Shown: positions 1 through 6,162 of the stretch, piece after piece | Layout: every line of letters starts with the position of its first letter | Numbering within the stretch: position 1 is the stretch's first letter | Assembly: GCA_019309685.1 (NCBI GenBank) | Contig: JAFDFT010000223.1 | Coordinates: forward strand, 1 to 7,272 | Direction of reading: 5' to 3' | From: Deltaproteobacteria bacterium | GTDB taxonomy: Bacteria; Desulfobacterota; Desulfobacteria; Desulfobacterales; JAABPS01 | Length of the DNA: 7,272 bases | Position numbers and translations under genes: made by a program | Notes under the pieces: model-generated | Database searches by the model: none | The model's input: the letters and a program-made list of their open reading frames with translations, nothing else | Told to the model about the DNA's origin: nothing

Positions 1-2
1 AT

Positions 3-1400
3 ATTCGGGAGGAGGTACTGGGCGTAACGTCTGAAGATCTCAATCTATGGGTCGATGCCGGTAGTCTTGAAGTGGTGAGGAAGACTCTAATCGAAAAGGG
101 CATAATTAATAACTTGGAGGTCCGATTTCGCATGAAGGACGGCTCCATTACCAACTCCTTTTTCTCTGCAAGACTATTTGAAATGAATGGTGAATATTAC
201 ACGCTTAGCGTAAGCAGAGATATCAGTGAACTGAAAGAAGCGCAGAAGGAGCAATCCCGTCTCGAGACCCAACTCCAACAGGTCCAAAAGATGGAGTCCA
301 TCGGCACCCTTGCCGGGGGAATAGCTCACAATTTTAACTATTTTCTGATGAGTATACAGGGCAAAATGTCTGTTATGCTTTATACTCTTAATGAAAATGA
401 TGCTCTCTATGATCAATTAAAAAATGTCGATCAGCTCATTCAAAGCGGTTCTAAAGTTACCAATCAACTTTTAAGATTCGCAAGGAAAAGTAAGCTCGAT
501 GTCAAACCTGAAGATCTAAACAAGCTAATTAAAAATTCCTCCAAAATGTTTGCTGCTACAAAAAAGGAAATAAAGGTTCACCGGAAATATCAGAAAAATG
601 TTTGGGCGGTTGAAATAGATAAAAATAAAATTGATCAGATGCTTTTGAATCTGTTTGTTAACGCGTCGCAGGCCATGCCCAAAGGAGGTGATTTTTATAT
701 CGAGACAGAGAACGTTATGCTCGATGAAAGTTACGTTAAACCTTATCTTATTAAACCGGGAAAATTTGTAAAGATCTCTGTTACGGATACAGGTACTGGA
801 ATGGATGAAACTACGCGACAAAAGATATTTGACCCGTTTTTTACCACCAAGGATGTGGGAAAAGGAACAGGGCTGGGCCTTGCATCAGCCTATGGAATTA
901 TAAAGAATCATAAAGGTATTATAAATGTCTATAGCGAGATGGGTGTTGGCTCGACGTTTAATATTTATCTTCCGGTTACCGATAAGAAAGTTATTGATGA
1001 TATTAAACCACAAGAAAAAATAATAAAAGGTTCTGAGACAATCTTGATTATAGATGATGAACAAAGGATTATAGATGCTGGCAATGAGATGCTGGAAATT
1101 CTCGGCTACAAAGTCCTGCTGGCAGCAAGCGGCAAAAAGGCCATAGAAATCTATCGTAAAAAAAACAAAATAATTGATCTTGTCATTCTTGACATGATTC
1201 TGCCCGAAATGAACGGAAGTGAAATTTATGATCGACTAAAAGATATCAACTCAAATGTAAAAGTTCTTCTTTCAAGCGGTTTCACCCAAAATGGACAGGC
1301 AACGGAGATATTAGATAAGGGCTGCAACGGCTTTATCCAGAAACCTTTTACTCTTGAACAGCTTTCCCACAAAATCAGTGAAGTCTTAAGTAAAAAATAG
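3..1400 (+). CDS. Hybrid sensor histidine kinase (PAS - HisKA - HATPase_c - REC), 5' end outside the window
   Basis: The frame is open to the left edge, so the true start lies upstream; the GTG at 72 is only an internal codon and is used here as residue 1. The first ~55 residues look like the end of a PAS sensor domain, closing with the usual 'SRDISELKEAQ' linker into a coiled coil (about 55-75). The dimerisation/phosphoacceptor H-box is GTLAGGIAHNFN, with the predicted phospho-His at residue 86. The ATPase domain shows an N-box (NLFVNASQAM, Asn197), G1 (DTGTGMD), F-box (IFDPFFTTK) and G2 (GKGTGLGLA). A receiver domain follows (about 323-440): acidic pair DD 328-329, phospho-Asp374 in LVILDMILPEMNG, Lys424 in FIQKPF. 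No output domain follows, so this is a hybrid kinase that probably works through a phosphorelay partner. No membrane segment is visible in this part. The residue after the His is Asn where Asp or Glu is usual. The signal and target are unknown. It ends in TAG, with no clear terminator after it. Confidence 0.95.
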   Translation: MREEVLGVTSEDLNLWVDAGSLEVVRKTLIEKGIINNLEVRFRMKDGSITNSFFSARLFEMNGEYYTLSVSRDISELKEAQKEQSRLETQLQQVQKMESIGTLAGGIAHNFNYFLMSIQGKMSVMLYTLNENDALYDQLKNVDQLIQSGSKVTNQLLRFARKSKLDVKPEDLNKLIKNSSKMFAATKKEIKVHRKYQKNVWAVEIDKNKIDQMLLNLFVNASQAMPKGGDFYIETENVMLDESYVKPYLIKPGKFVKISVTDTGTGMDETTRQKIFDPFFTTKDVGKGTGLGLASAYGIIKNHKGIINVYSEMGVGSTFNIYLPVTDKKVIDDIKPQEKIIKGSETILIIDDEQRIIDAGNEMLEILGYKVLLAASGKKAIEIYRKKNKIIDLVILDMILPEMNGSEIYDRLKDINSNVKVLLSSGFTQNGQATEILDKGCNGFIQKPFTLEQLSHKISEVLSKK

Positions 1401-1450
1401 CTGCAATATTGTATCTAAACCATAAATCCGAAAATTGCACATTACGGCTA

Positions 1451-1557
1451 TTTTCATATCATTTCAAAAACCCCATAAAGTTGTCATTACCTTACAATAT
1501 ATGCTGTAAATGTCGCTAAGTTCAAGAAGAGCATGAAGGCGAGTTATCTGCTATTTT
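1451..1557 (+). repeat. Dispersed repeat copy A with promoter-like core
   Basis: This is one of three related copies, all read on the plus strand (others near 6451 and 7045). It has an A/C-rich block starting TC at 1464, TTGTCA at 1481-1486, an 18-bp spacer ending TATATGC, and TGTAAA at 1505-1510 in the -10 position. A downstream box TATCTGCTATTTT follows, its GCT starting 69 bp after the first T of the -35 box, the same distance as in copy B. The -10 box here is the poorest of the three (TGTAAA against TATTAA and TATAAT). No convincing plus-strand gene follows, so this copy may be decayed or may transcribe only a short RNA. Confidence 0.65.
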
Positions 1558-1600
1558 AGGAACAATATTCAGTCCAAGAGCATCGTGTGCGTGTCTTATA

Positions 1601-1753
1601 ATGAATCTATATTTAAAAGTAAGTTTAAGCAGGATATTTCAGTTCTGTGATATAACCGTCAGCATCTGCTCATACCTGATAGTAGGATTAATTTTTATCG
1701 GCACCGTAATTAATGAAAGAGATTATATATTGAAAGAATATATGAAAGGCTGA
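1601..1753 (+). CDS. Doubtful 50-aa ORF with one hydrophobic segment
   Basis: ATG at 1601 opens 50 codons ending in TGA at 1751-1753. The predicted peptide starts MNLYLKVSLSRIFQF and has one hydrophobic stretch (about residues 20-38, including LIVGLIFIGTVI) that could span a membrane, followed by a charged tail (NERDYILKEYMKG). It lies about 90 bp downstream of repeat copy A on the same strand. Against it: no Shine-Dalgarno sequence precedes the ATG, AT-rich DNA readily gives such ORFs, and I recognise no family. Listed only because it is the sole plus-strand reading frame that copy A could serve. Confidence 0.15.
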   Translation: MNLYLKVSLSRIFQFCDITVSICSYLIVGLIFIGTVINERDYILKEYMKG

Positions 1754-1768
1754 GGGATAAGTAGAGAA

Positions 1769-1802
1769 AAGGCGAGGTTCGGTAAAGTGCAAACCTCGCC
1801 TT
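1769..1802 (-). terminator. Rho-independent terminator of the minus-strand gene block
   Basis: A perfect 11-bp inverted repeat (AAGGCGAGGTT at 1769-1779, its complement at 1792-1802) encloses a 12-nt loop. Read on the minus strand, the GC-rich stem runs into CCTTTTCTC, giving a short U tract. It lies 12 bp beyond the stop codon of the 56-aa membrane protein gene, as expected for the end of that transcript. Confidence 0.8.
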
Positions 1803-1813
1803 GCGGAAACTTT

Positions 1814-1984
1814 TTAGAACCCTGGCAGTAATGTGCCGAGGAAAAGAAGGACAAATCCTACGGCTACAAGCCAGAAAGCATTCGATGATATAAACTGAAT
1901 GGCGACAAATTTACCAACAATACCTAAAATTCCTAAAACTGCTGCAATGATCCATACGACTTGTTTTGGTGCGCTTAGATTCAT
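1814..1984 (-). CDS. 56-aa hydrophobic protein with two membrane helices, function unknown
   Basis: I place the start at the ATG at 1984 because a perfect AGGAGG (1992-1997) lies 7 nt upstream. An in-frame start 14 codons further upstream would bury that site inside the gene. The protein begins MNLSAPKQVVWIIAAVLGI and has two predicted membrane segments (about residues 9-28 and 33-53) joined by a short loop (FISSNAF), ending in LLPGF with almost no charged residues. Small two-helix proteins of this style are widespread in bacteria, but I know of no assigned function. It is the last gene on the minus strand before a strong hairpin terminator. The gap of 188 bp to the synthetase-like gene upstream suggests that it may also have its own promoter. 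The strong ribosome site, compact hairpin terminator and even hydrophobic pattern make it a convincing gene despite its size. Confidence 0.8.
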   Translation of the reverse strand: MNLSAPKQVVWIIAAVLGILGIVGKFVAIQFISSNAFWLVAVGFVLLFLGTLLPGF

Positions 1985-2038
1985 TTTCTCTCCTCCTTTT
2001 AAGTTGTTGTTAAATGCATTTGCCAATTCCTATTTAAT

Positions 2039-2067
2039 TTTTATTGCAGAATGAACATGAAAGTCAA
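2039..2067 (-). promoter_or_regulatory. Possible promoter of the 56-aa membrane protein gene
   Basis: Read on the minus strand, TTGACT (2062-2067) is a good -35 box. Seventeen bases later comes only a weak -10-like ATAAAA (2039-2044). It lies about 55-80 bp before the start codon, within a 188-bp gap that would be long for a purely co-transcribed gene. The -10 match is poor, so this is tentative. Confidence 0.25.
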
Positions 2068-2111
2068 TCTTTAATTTTCTGTATACTTGACGATCCATTA
2101 AGATTACGGCA

Positions 2112-2165
2112 TTTTTCATTTTATTTACGCTCATTTGAGGTATTATTTTATTTGGTTATACTTAT
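2112..2165. repeat. Direct repeat copy 1 (29 bp + 10 bp), 3' of the synthetase-like gene
   Basis: Bases 2112-2140 match 4990-5018 perfectly (29 bp, containing TTTACGCTCATTTGAGG). After 15 extra bases (2141-2155) a second block, TTATACTTAT (2156-2165), matches 5019-5028, where it follows directly. The copy ends 7 bp beyond the stop codon of the 449-aa gene and lies 128 bp upstream of the 56-aa gene. It includes a small inverted repeat, CTCA-TT-TGAG. A shared operator, promoter upstream sequence or mobile short repeat are all possible. Confidence 0.85.
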
Positions 2166-2172
2166 CATTGTT

Positions 2173-3522
2173 TTACTTTCGATCTTTCAATGCGCAGTAC
2201 TCAGCTGCCTTATAAGCAGCAACGGCGGCCCTTTTTATGGTTGGGAAAAAGGGAATTCCCTGTTTGAGCAGCAGCGTTCGCATTTCACACAGCGTCTTCC
2301 AACTCCAGTGGTCATAGTTATCCGCACCCATGGCCTTATCCGGCAGCACGGCTAAAATGGGTTTATCTATAATAGCGATCAACAGGTCAAAATGTGGGTC
2401 TACGGCCATCAGTTCCAGGACGTGGCCAGGCATGAAATCGGCCCGATCCCGAATGGACATATCCACCGGGTTTCCGATCCAATCCCATATACTGCTTCCT
2501 TTTTCACGCAGCTTATTTTTGATTTCATCGGGCAGGGGGATCACATCCAGACCGGCTTCTTCACACTGGTCGGCTGAAAGCACACTCGCGCCACCTCCCC
2601 CGCCACCGACGCCGACCCTGAAGCCTGTAATCGGAGGAAGGTGATAGAAACAAGCAGCAATGTCGATCAGTTCTTCCAGGCTGGAAGTAGATACAGCACC
2701 GGCTTGTCTGATAAGGCCTTCAATAATTTCAAGGGACCCGGCCATGGATGCTGTATGAGAAGCCACTGCACGGCTGCCGGATTTGCCCCGACCGCCTTTC
2801 ATAATCACAACAGGCTTTACACGGGCTGCCCGCTGCAGTTTTTTGAAAAATTTATCACCGTCCTTAATGCCTTCTATATACATCAGGATGATGCTGATAT
2901 CCGGATCTTGTGCAAAATAATCGAGGAAATCACATTCATTAAAATCAAGCGCATTCCCATAGCTGACAGCTTTGTTAAAATATACACCCCGCAAGGCAGC
3001 ATAACGGGATAGCTCTTCAGCTATCTGGCCGCTTTGGGAAATCAAACCGGCGGAACCGGATTCTTTTGGCAGCGCATCGCTGAATGATATCCCTTTGCTG
3101 GGATGGTACATTCCCATGCAGTTTGGTCCGATAATGCGGATTCCTTTCTGTCGTGTGGTCTTGAGCAACTCTCTTTCCAATTGAGCCGCTTCCGGGCGTC
3201 CGGTTTCGCTGAATCGCGCTGTAAAAAAATGGATTGCCTTGACACCCTTTTGGCTGCAGCATTCCACTAGGTCAAGCACGTACGGCGCCGGGATACTCGA
3301 AATGACATAGTCCACTGTTCCGGGGATGTCCGTAATATCAGCATATGCTTTCCTTCCTAATATCTCACTATGATTGGGATTGACCGGATATACATCTCCC
3401 TGATAGCCATACTCAATGAGCCCCTCAAAAAATTGGCGCCCGCTCATTCCTCTTTTTTCCGAAGCGCCTACAACAGCGATGGATCGTGGGTTGAAAATAT
3501 CTTCTAATTCATGTTTAGCCAT
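2173..3522 (-). CDS. CoA-binding protein resembling the alpha subunit of ADP-forming acyl-CoA synthetase
   Basis: The 449-aa protein starts MAKHELEDIFNPRSIAVVGA, the typical Rossmann CoA-binding opening of this family. It continues with a CoA-ligase core showing GPNCMG (132-137) and the GLISQSG loop (159-165), then a second flavodoxin-like domain with His256 in VASHTASMAGS. That His sits where the family's phosphohistidine is expected. A glycine-rich loop, GVGGGGGGAS (304-312), and GNPVDM (350-355) follow. The length fits a stand-alone alpha subunit. There is no ATP-grasp (beta) domain in the protein or window, so a complete ADP-forming synthetase would need a partner encoded elsewhere. Known family members interconvert acyl-CoA + ADP + Pi with acid + CoA + ATP. 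The AAGGAG-like ribosome site is 14 nt from the ATG, rather far. The dehydrogenase gene lies upstream on the same strand after a 187-bp gap, so joint work in acyl-CoA metabolism is inferred, not shown. Stop codon TAA. Confidence 0.88.
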   Translation of the reverse strand: MAKHELEDIFNPRSIAVVGASEKRGMSGRQFFEGLIEYGYQGDVYPVNPNHSEILGRKAYADITDIPGTVDYVISSIPAPYVLDLVECCSQKGVKAIHFFTARFSETGRPEAAQLERELLKTTRQKGIRIIGPNCMGMYHPSKGISFSDALPKESGSAGLISQSGQIAEELSRYAALRGVYFNKAVSYGNALDFNECDFLDYFAQDPDISIILMYIEGIKDGDKFFKKLQRAARVKPVVIMKGGRGKSGSRAVASHTASMAGSLEIIEGLIRQAGAVSTSSLEELIDIAACFYHLPPITGFRVGVGGGGGGASVLSADQCEEAGLDVIPLPDEIKNKLREKGSSIWDWIGNPVDMSIRDRADFMPGHVLELMAVDPHFDLLIAIIDKPILAVLPDKAMGADNYDHWSWKTLCEMRTLLLKQGIPFFPTIKRAAVAAYKAAEYCALKDRK

Positions 3523-3624
3523 ATATTCTATATCTTCTCCTTTATTATTTCTTTAAACATTAAACAATTCCTTGTAGAGGATTTTTAAATTTTAGTATTT
3601 TTGTAAATTTAAGTTCAGTAATAA

Positions 3625-3660
3625 TCCTAAATCGAGTTGTGCAAAACTTCAGTTTTAGGA
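3625..3660. repeat. Imperfect inverted repeat between the dehydrogenase and synthetase-like genes
   Basis: TCCTAAA (3625-3631) and TTTAGGA (3654-3660) are perfect 7-bp arms. The inner part can add AGTT/AACT pairing around GTGCAAA. It lies in the 187-bp AT-rich gap on the minus strand, about 100 bp upstream of the 449-aa gene. It lacks a GC-rich stem and a following T run, so it is not a good terminator. It could be an operator or an mRNA processing hairpin. Confidence 0.35.
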
Positions 3661-3709
3661 ACTTGCTTATTTTATGGTTTTGTTGTTAAGTTATGTGGTT
3701 TGTGATTGA

Positions 3710-4786
3710 TTATTTTGCGGGCAATCCCAACCCCCTGGCAGCGATTATATTGCGCTGTATTTCCGATGTGCCAGCGCCAATAGTCGCTGATATGCAGTCA
3801 AGATAGCCTCGTGGTGACAAACCTCTGAAAGGGGCTCGTTTTGAGTCTGGTACCAATTGACCATAGGGGCCGAGGATTTCCATGGTGATATCTGCCATAT
3901 TTCTGCTCAATTCAGTGGTTACAAGTTTTAACTCCGAAGATTCAACACTGGGGATTTGGCCTTTATCCAGCATTTCTGCGGTTCTCCAGAAGAACATGTA
4001 GGCAACTTCAATTTTAATCGCAATTTCAGCCATTTTCCGGCGTACGTTGGGATTATTTTTCAGTGGAACGTTATCACGCTCGGTCTGTTCAATATATGTT
4101 AAAAATTGCTCGAAAACACGCCTGAAACCGCCAATTCCGACAAAAAGCCGTTCAAAGTCAAGGGCCGTCATAAGATAATAAAATCCCATGTTTTTCTCGC
4201 CAATCATGTTTTCTTTGGGCACTCTAACGTTGTCAAAGAAGACCTCATTAAATGAGTGAACGCCGGTAATATTAACCAAAGGACGAATGGTAACACCAGG
4301 GGTCTTGTTATCCACTACAAAAAGACTGATACTTTTATGCCGATGACCTGACGGGTCTGTCCTGGCGATCAACCAGGCATAATCAGCCGTATGGGCCATC
4401 GTGCTCCAGGTTTTCTGCCCGTTTATAATATAGTCGTCTCCATCTTTTCCTGCCATTGTCTGAATACTCGACAGGTCCGATCCTGCGTTTGGCTCACTGT
4501 AACCCAACCACATATCGATTTCGGCGCTGGCAATTCTTGGGATCCAGTCCTTTTTATTTTTTTCTGTACCAAAGTGCAAAATAGTGGGGCCGGCGATTCC
4601 AGTGGCTATTCCCCAACCGGGTGCCCGATAGTAACTTGTCCTTTCATCAAATATCGCCTGCTCCATATTCGAGTGCTCCTTACCGCCATATTCTTTGGGC
4701 CAGGCAATAGTCAGCCAGCCTTTTTCTGCCAGCTTTCGTCTGAAACCTAGGCTGATTTCTATTTGCTCTTCATTACTTCTTTCCAT
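3710..4786 (-). CDS. Acyl-CoA dehydrogenase, downstream reading frame (358 aa; lacks the usual N-terminus)
   Basis: This is an FAD-dependent acyl-CoA dehydrogenase, catalysing alpha,beta-desaturation of an acyl-CoA in beta-oxidation-type pathways with electrons normally passed to ETF. Numbering from the ATG at 4786: end of the N-terminal helical domain (FRRKLAEKGWLTIAWPKEYGG, 15-35), middle beta domain with the signature GYSEPNAGSDLSS (95-107) and INGQKTWST, then the C-terminal helical domain ending IGAGTSEIQRNIIAARGLGL. The Glu used as base in MCAD-type enzymes is Ala here (GAGT, 337-340). Glu212 in LDFERLF aligns by motif with the alternative base of isovaleryl-CoA dehydrogenase. The natural start is almost certainly the ATG at 4909, but TGA at 4805-4807 interrupts that frame. 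The ATG at 4786 has only a weak GGTGG ten bases upstream. Whether active protein is made is open. Stop codon TAA. Confidence 0.85.
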   Translation of the reverse strand: MERSNEEQIEISLGFRRKLAEKGWLTIAWPKEYGGKEHSNMEQAIFDERTSYYRAPGWGIATGIAGPTILHFGTEKNKKDWIPRIASAEIDMWLGYSEPNAGSDLSSIQTMAGKDGDDYIINGQKTWSTMAHTADYAWLIARTDPSGHRHKSISLFVVDNKTPGVTIRPLVNITGVHSFNEVFFDNVRVPKENMIGEKNMGFYYLMTALDFERLFVGIGGFRRVFEQFLTYIEQTERDNVPLKNNPNVRRKMAEIAIKIEVAYMFFWRTAEMLDKGQIPSVESSELKLVTTELSRNMADITMEILGPYGQLVPDSKRAPFRGLSPRGYLDCISATIGAGTSEIQRNIIAARGLGLPAK

Positions 4787-4909
4787 GATGCCATATCCAC
4801 CCGGTCAGTGCATGGATGTTTCGGGCCAATCGGCAGGCAATTCAGTTGTCAAGAAATGTTCAACTTCTGCTTTAAAATCTTCTTCCTGTTTAGTAAATTT
4901 GAATTCCAT
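4787..4909 (-). other. N-terminal part of the acyl-CoA dehydrogenase gene, cut off by in-frame TGA
   Basis: ATG at 4907-4909 is preceded by AGGTGG and opens 34 codons reading MEFKFTKQEEDFKAEVEHFL and then TTELPADWPETSMH. This is the classic first helix of acyl-CoA dehydrogenases. Codon 35 is TGA (4805-4807 on the plus strand). Six codons later (PGGYGI) the same frame meets the ATG at 4786 with no shift. Without the TGA the product would be 399 aa, a normal family length, and Glu212 of the shorter frame becomes Glu253. A single TGG-to-TGA change (Trp), a sequence error, or selenocysteine insertion would each explain it. TGA is used as an ordinary stop by the neighbouring Fe-S gene. Confidence 0.85.
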
Positions 4910-4989
4910 AAACCACCTAATCTATAGAAGATATAAAAAAATATTGATAAACCGAGCTATACTCTTAATCCCTATGTAATTAGTAAAAG

Positions 4990-5028
4990 TTTTTCATTTT
5001 ATTTACGCTCATTTGAGGTTATACTTAT
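4990..5028. repeat. Direct repeat copy 2 (39 bp), between the Fe-S and dehydrogenase genes
   Basis: Bases 4990-5018 are identical to 2112-2140, and 5019-5028 (TTATACTTAT) matches 2156-2165 without the 15-bp interruption found there. The copy ends 2 bp beyond the stop codon of the Fe-S protein gene and lies 81 bp upstream of the dehydrogenase ATG at 4909. The match is far longer than chance would give in 7 kb, even in AT-rich DNA. Confidence 0.85.
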
Positions 5029-5029
5029 A

Positions 5030-6148
5030 TCATGAGTCTTCCCCGCTGTTTTCAGTGAAAAGTGCTATCCCAAGTTCCATTACGTGATTAAACGGCTGTT
5101 TCGGCCGTTCAAATCTTTGAAGCTTTAACGTGTCTTTCGTGCACTTCAGTGTACAGACGCCGCAGCCGATACATTTTTCCGGATCTACCACAGAACGGCC
5201 CGCTTCTTTGTCTATGGAAAGGGCTTCCATAAAACATCGCTTTACGCATTTTCCGCACATGACACAATCGTCTCCGGCGACGGGGATGAAATTTGAGGCA
5301 AGGACAGCCTTAGGGTTGTCGAACCGGGTCCGTCCCCGCAACTGGCTGCAGCAGCAGCCGCAGCAAAGGCATATAACGATCGGGTCGGGAGTAAGAGCGT
5401 TGTCTGAATTTACTACCAGACCATAGTCCTGCATTTCATCAAGGTATTTTATCGTCTGTTCTTTTGTAACACTTTTGCCCATACCCAGATCCACAAACTT
5501 ACGTCCATTGTCTCCAGGAATAATACACGCGCCTATGGGGAATTTATCTTTGCATTCCCGTATTCCCAGCTTTTCGGTCCGGGTCCGGCAGGGACAGGGG
5601 ACGAGGGCTATAGTGTCGGTTTCCAGGTTGTTTATCCGGTCGTGAGCTTCTTCTGAAGTGAGCACTTTCTGTTTAGCCTCTATGCTGCGGCCCACAGGAA
5701 TCGCCCTGAACGCGGGTGTGCCCTTGTCAGATGTTTCGAAGCGTTTGTAAAAACCTTCCTTTACAAAAAACTCCTGATATAGACGCGCTGCTTCAAGGTC
5801 TCCGGATTTTATTTCCGGATATCTGTTGTGATAGTTGAATATGTAGAAAATGGTTGGAAGAGCATGCTGGTCTTTCTCCATAAGCCCCATCAGCGCGTAT
5901 TTGGCGTGAGCTCCTTCAAGAATGGCGGTAATTTCCTGGGGCTCACGTTTGGTTTCTTCAGCCACCTGTGCAACGGTTTTAAAAAAAGGATATACATCCA
6001 GATGTTTTACCAGATCAGCTTCTTCCGGAGTATAGATAAGCTTCAGAAATTCTATAAAGGTTTTTGATACCTCACCATTGACTTTTGGTATCTCAAAAGG
6101 ATTTTTTTCAATTACTTTTGCCAGTTGATAATATATCGAATCGTCCAT
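5030..6148 (-). CDS. Cysteine-rich multi-[4Fe-4S] protein (ferredoxin-type), 372 aa
   Basis: The N-terminal half (about 1-175) is cysteine-free and includes a helical, winged-helix-like stretch (FFKTVAQVAEETKREPQEIT, 55-74). The middle has CPC (185-187), C199 and C208 spaced like an Fe-S site, followed by the dense motif CLCCGCCC (260-267). The C-terminus has two classical ferredoxin motifs: C295-x2-C-x2-C-x3-C305 (CVMCGKCVKRC) and C326-x2-C-x2-C-x3-C336 (CIGCGVCTLKC). Two [4Fe-4S] clusters are therefore expected, and the other cysteines may hold a further cluster. There is no signal peptide or membrane segment, so it should be cytoplasmic. Proteins of this layout occur in anaerobes and are usually annotated only as 4Fe-4S binding; no exact reaction is known to me. 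Its place before the dehydrogenase gene on the same strand suggests electron transfer in acyl-CoA oxidation or reduction. AGAGG (6158-6162) lies 9 nt before the ATG, immediately after the stop of the small ORF upstream. Its own stop is TGA. Confidence 0.92.
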   Translation of the reverse strand: MDDSIYYQLAKVIEKNPFEIPKVNGEVSKTFIEFLKLIYTPEEADLVKHLDVYPFFKTVAQVAEETKREPQEITAILEGAHAKYALMGLMEKDQHALPTIFYIFNYHNRYPEIKSGDLEAARLYQEFFVKEGFYKRFETSDKGTPAFRAIPVGRSIEAKQKVLTSEEAHDRINNLETDTIALVPCPCRTRTEKLGIRECKDKFPIGACIIPGDNGRKFVDLGMGKSVTKEQTIKYLDEMQDYGLVVNSDNALTPDPIVICLCCGCCCSQLRGRTRFDNPKAVLASNFIPVAGDDCVMCGKCVKRCFMEALSIDKEAGRSVVDPEKCIGCGVCTLKCTKDTLKLQRFERPKQPFNHVMELGIALFTENSGEDS

Positions 6149-6162
6149 AATAAGCAGCCTCT

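Larger units (their letters stand above)
1401..1813. other. Gene-poor intergenic region
   Basis: This 413-bp stretch separates the plus-strand kinase from the minus-strand gene block. It holds repeat copy A (about 1451-1557), a doubtful 50-codon ORF at 1601-1753, and the minus-strand hairpin terminator at 1769-1802. A weak second relative of the repeat may sit at 1420-1452: an AAATCC block, TTGCAC at 1435-1440, then GGCTATTTTC, with the middle missing. I see no RNA gene or further coding sequence. Confidence 0.6.

Noticed and set aside
1401..1813. CRISPR array or tRNA in the gene-poor region
   Set aside because: There are no regularly spaced repeats and no cloverleaf with a TTCGA-type T-loop was seen.
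2044..2355. 103-codon plus-strand ORF, and further plus-strand ORFs within 2330-3012, 4391-4979 and 5130-6067
   Set aside because: They lie opposite well-supported genes with clear domains, show no family features themselves, and are antisense shadows.
3625..3660. Rho-independent terminator after the dehydrogenase gene
   Set aside because: The stem is AT-rich with a large loop and no T run follows on the minus strand; kept only as an inverted repeat.
4762..4807. Possible SECIS hairpin right after the in-frame TGA
   Set aside because: The only pairing I can draw (GAT/ATC with a few bulged outer pairs) is weak and its loop lies closer to the TGA than in known bacterial SECIS elements. Selenocysteine is left as one option, not annotated.
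4805..5032. TGA read as tryptophan throughout this organism
   Set aside because: The Fe-S gene ends in TGA at 5030-5032, followed within a few codons by further stops, and all recognisable Trp codons elsewhere are TGG.
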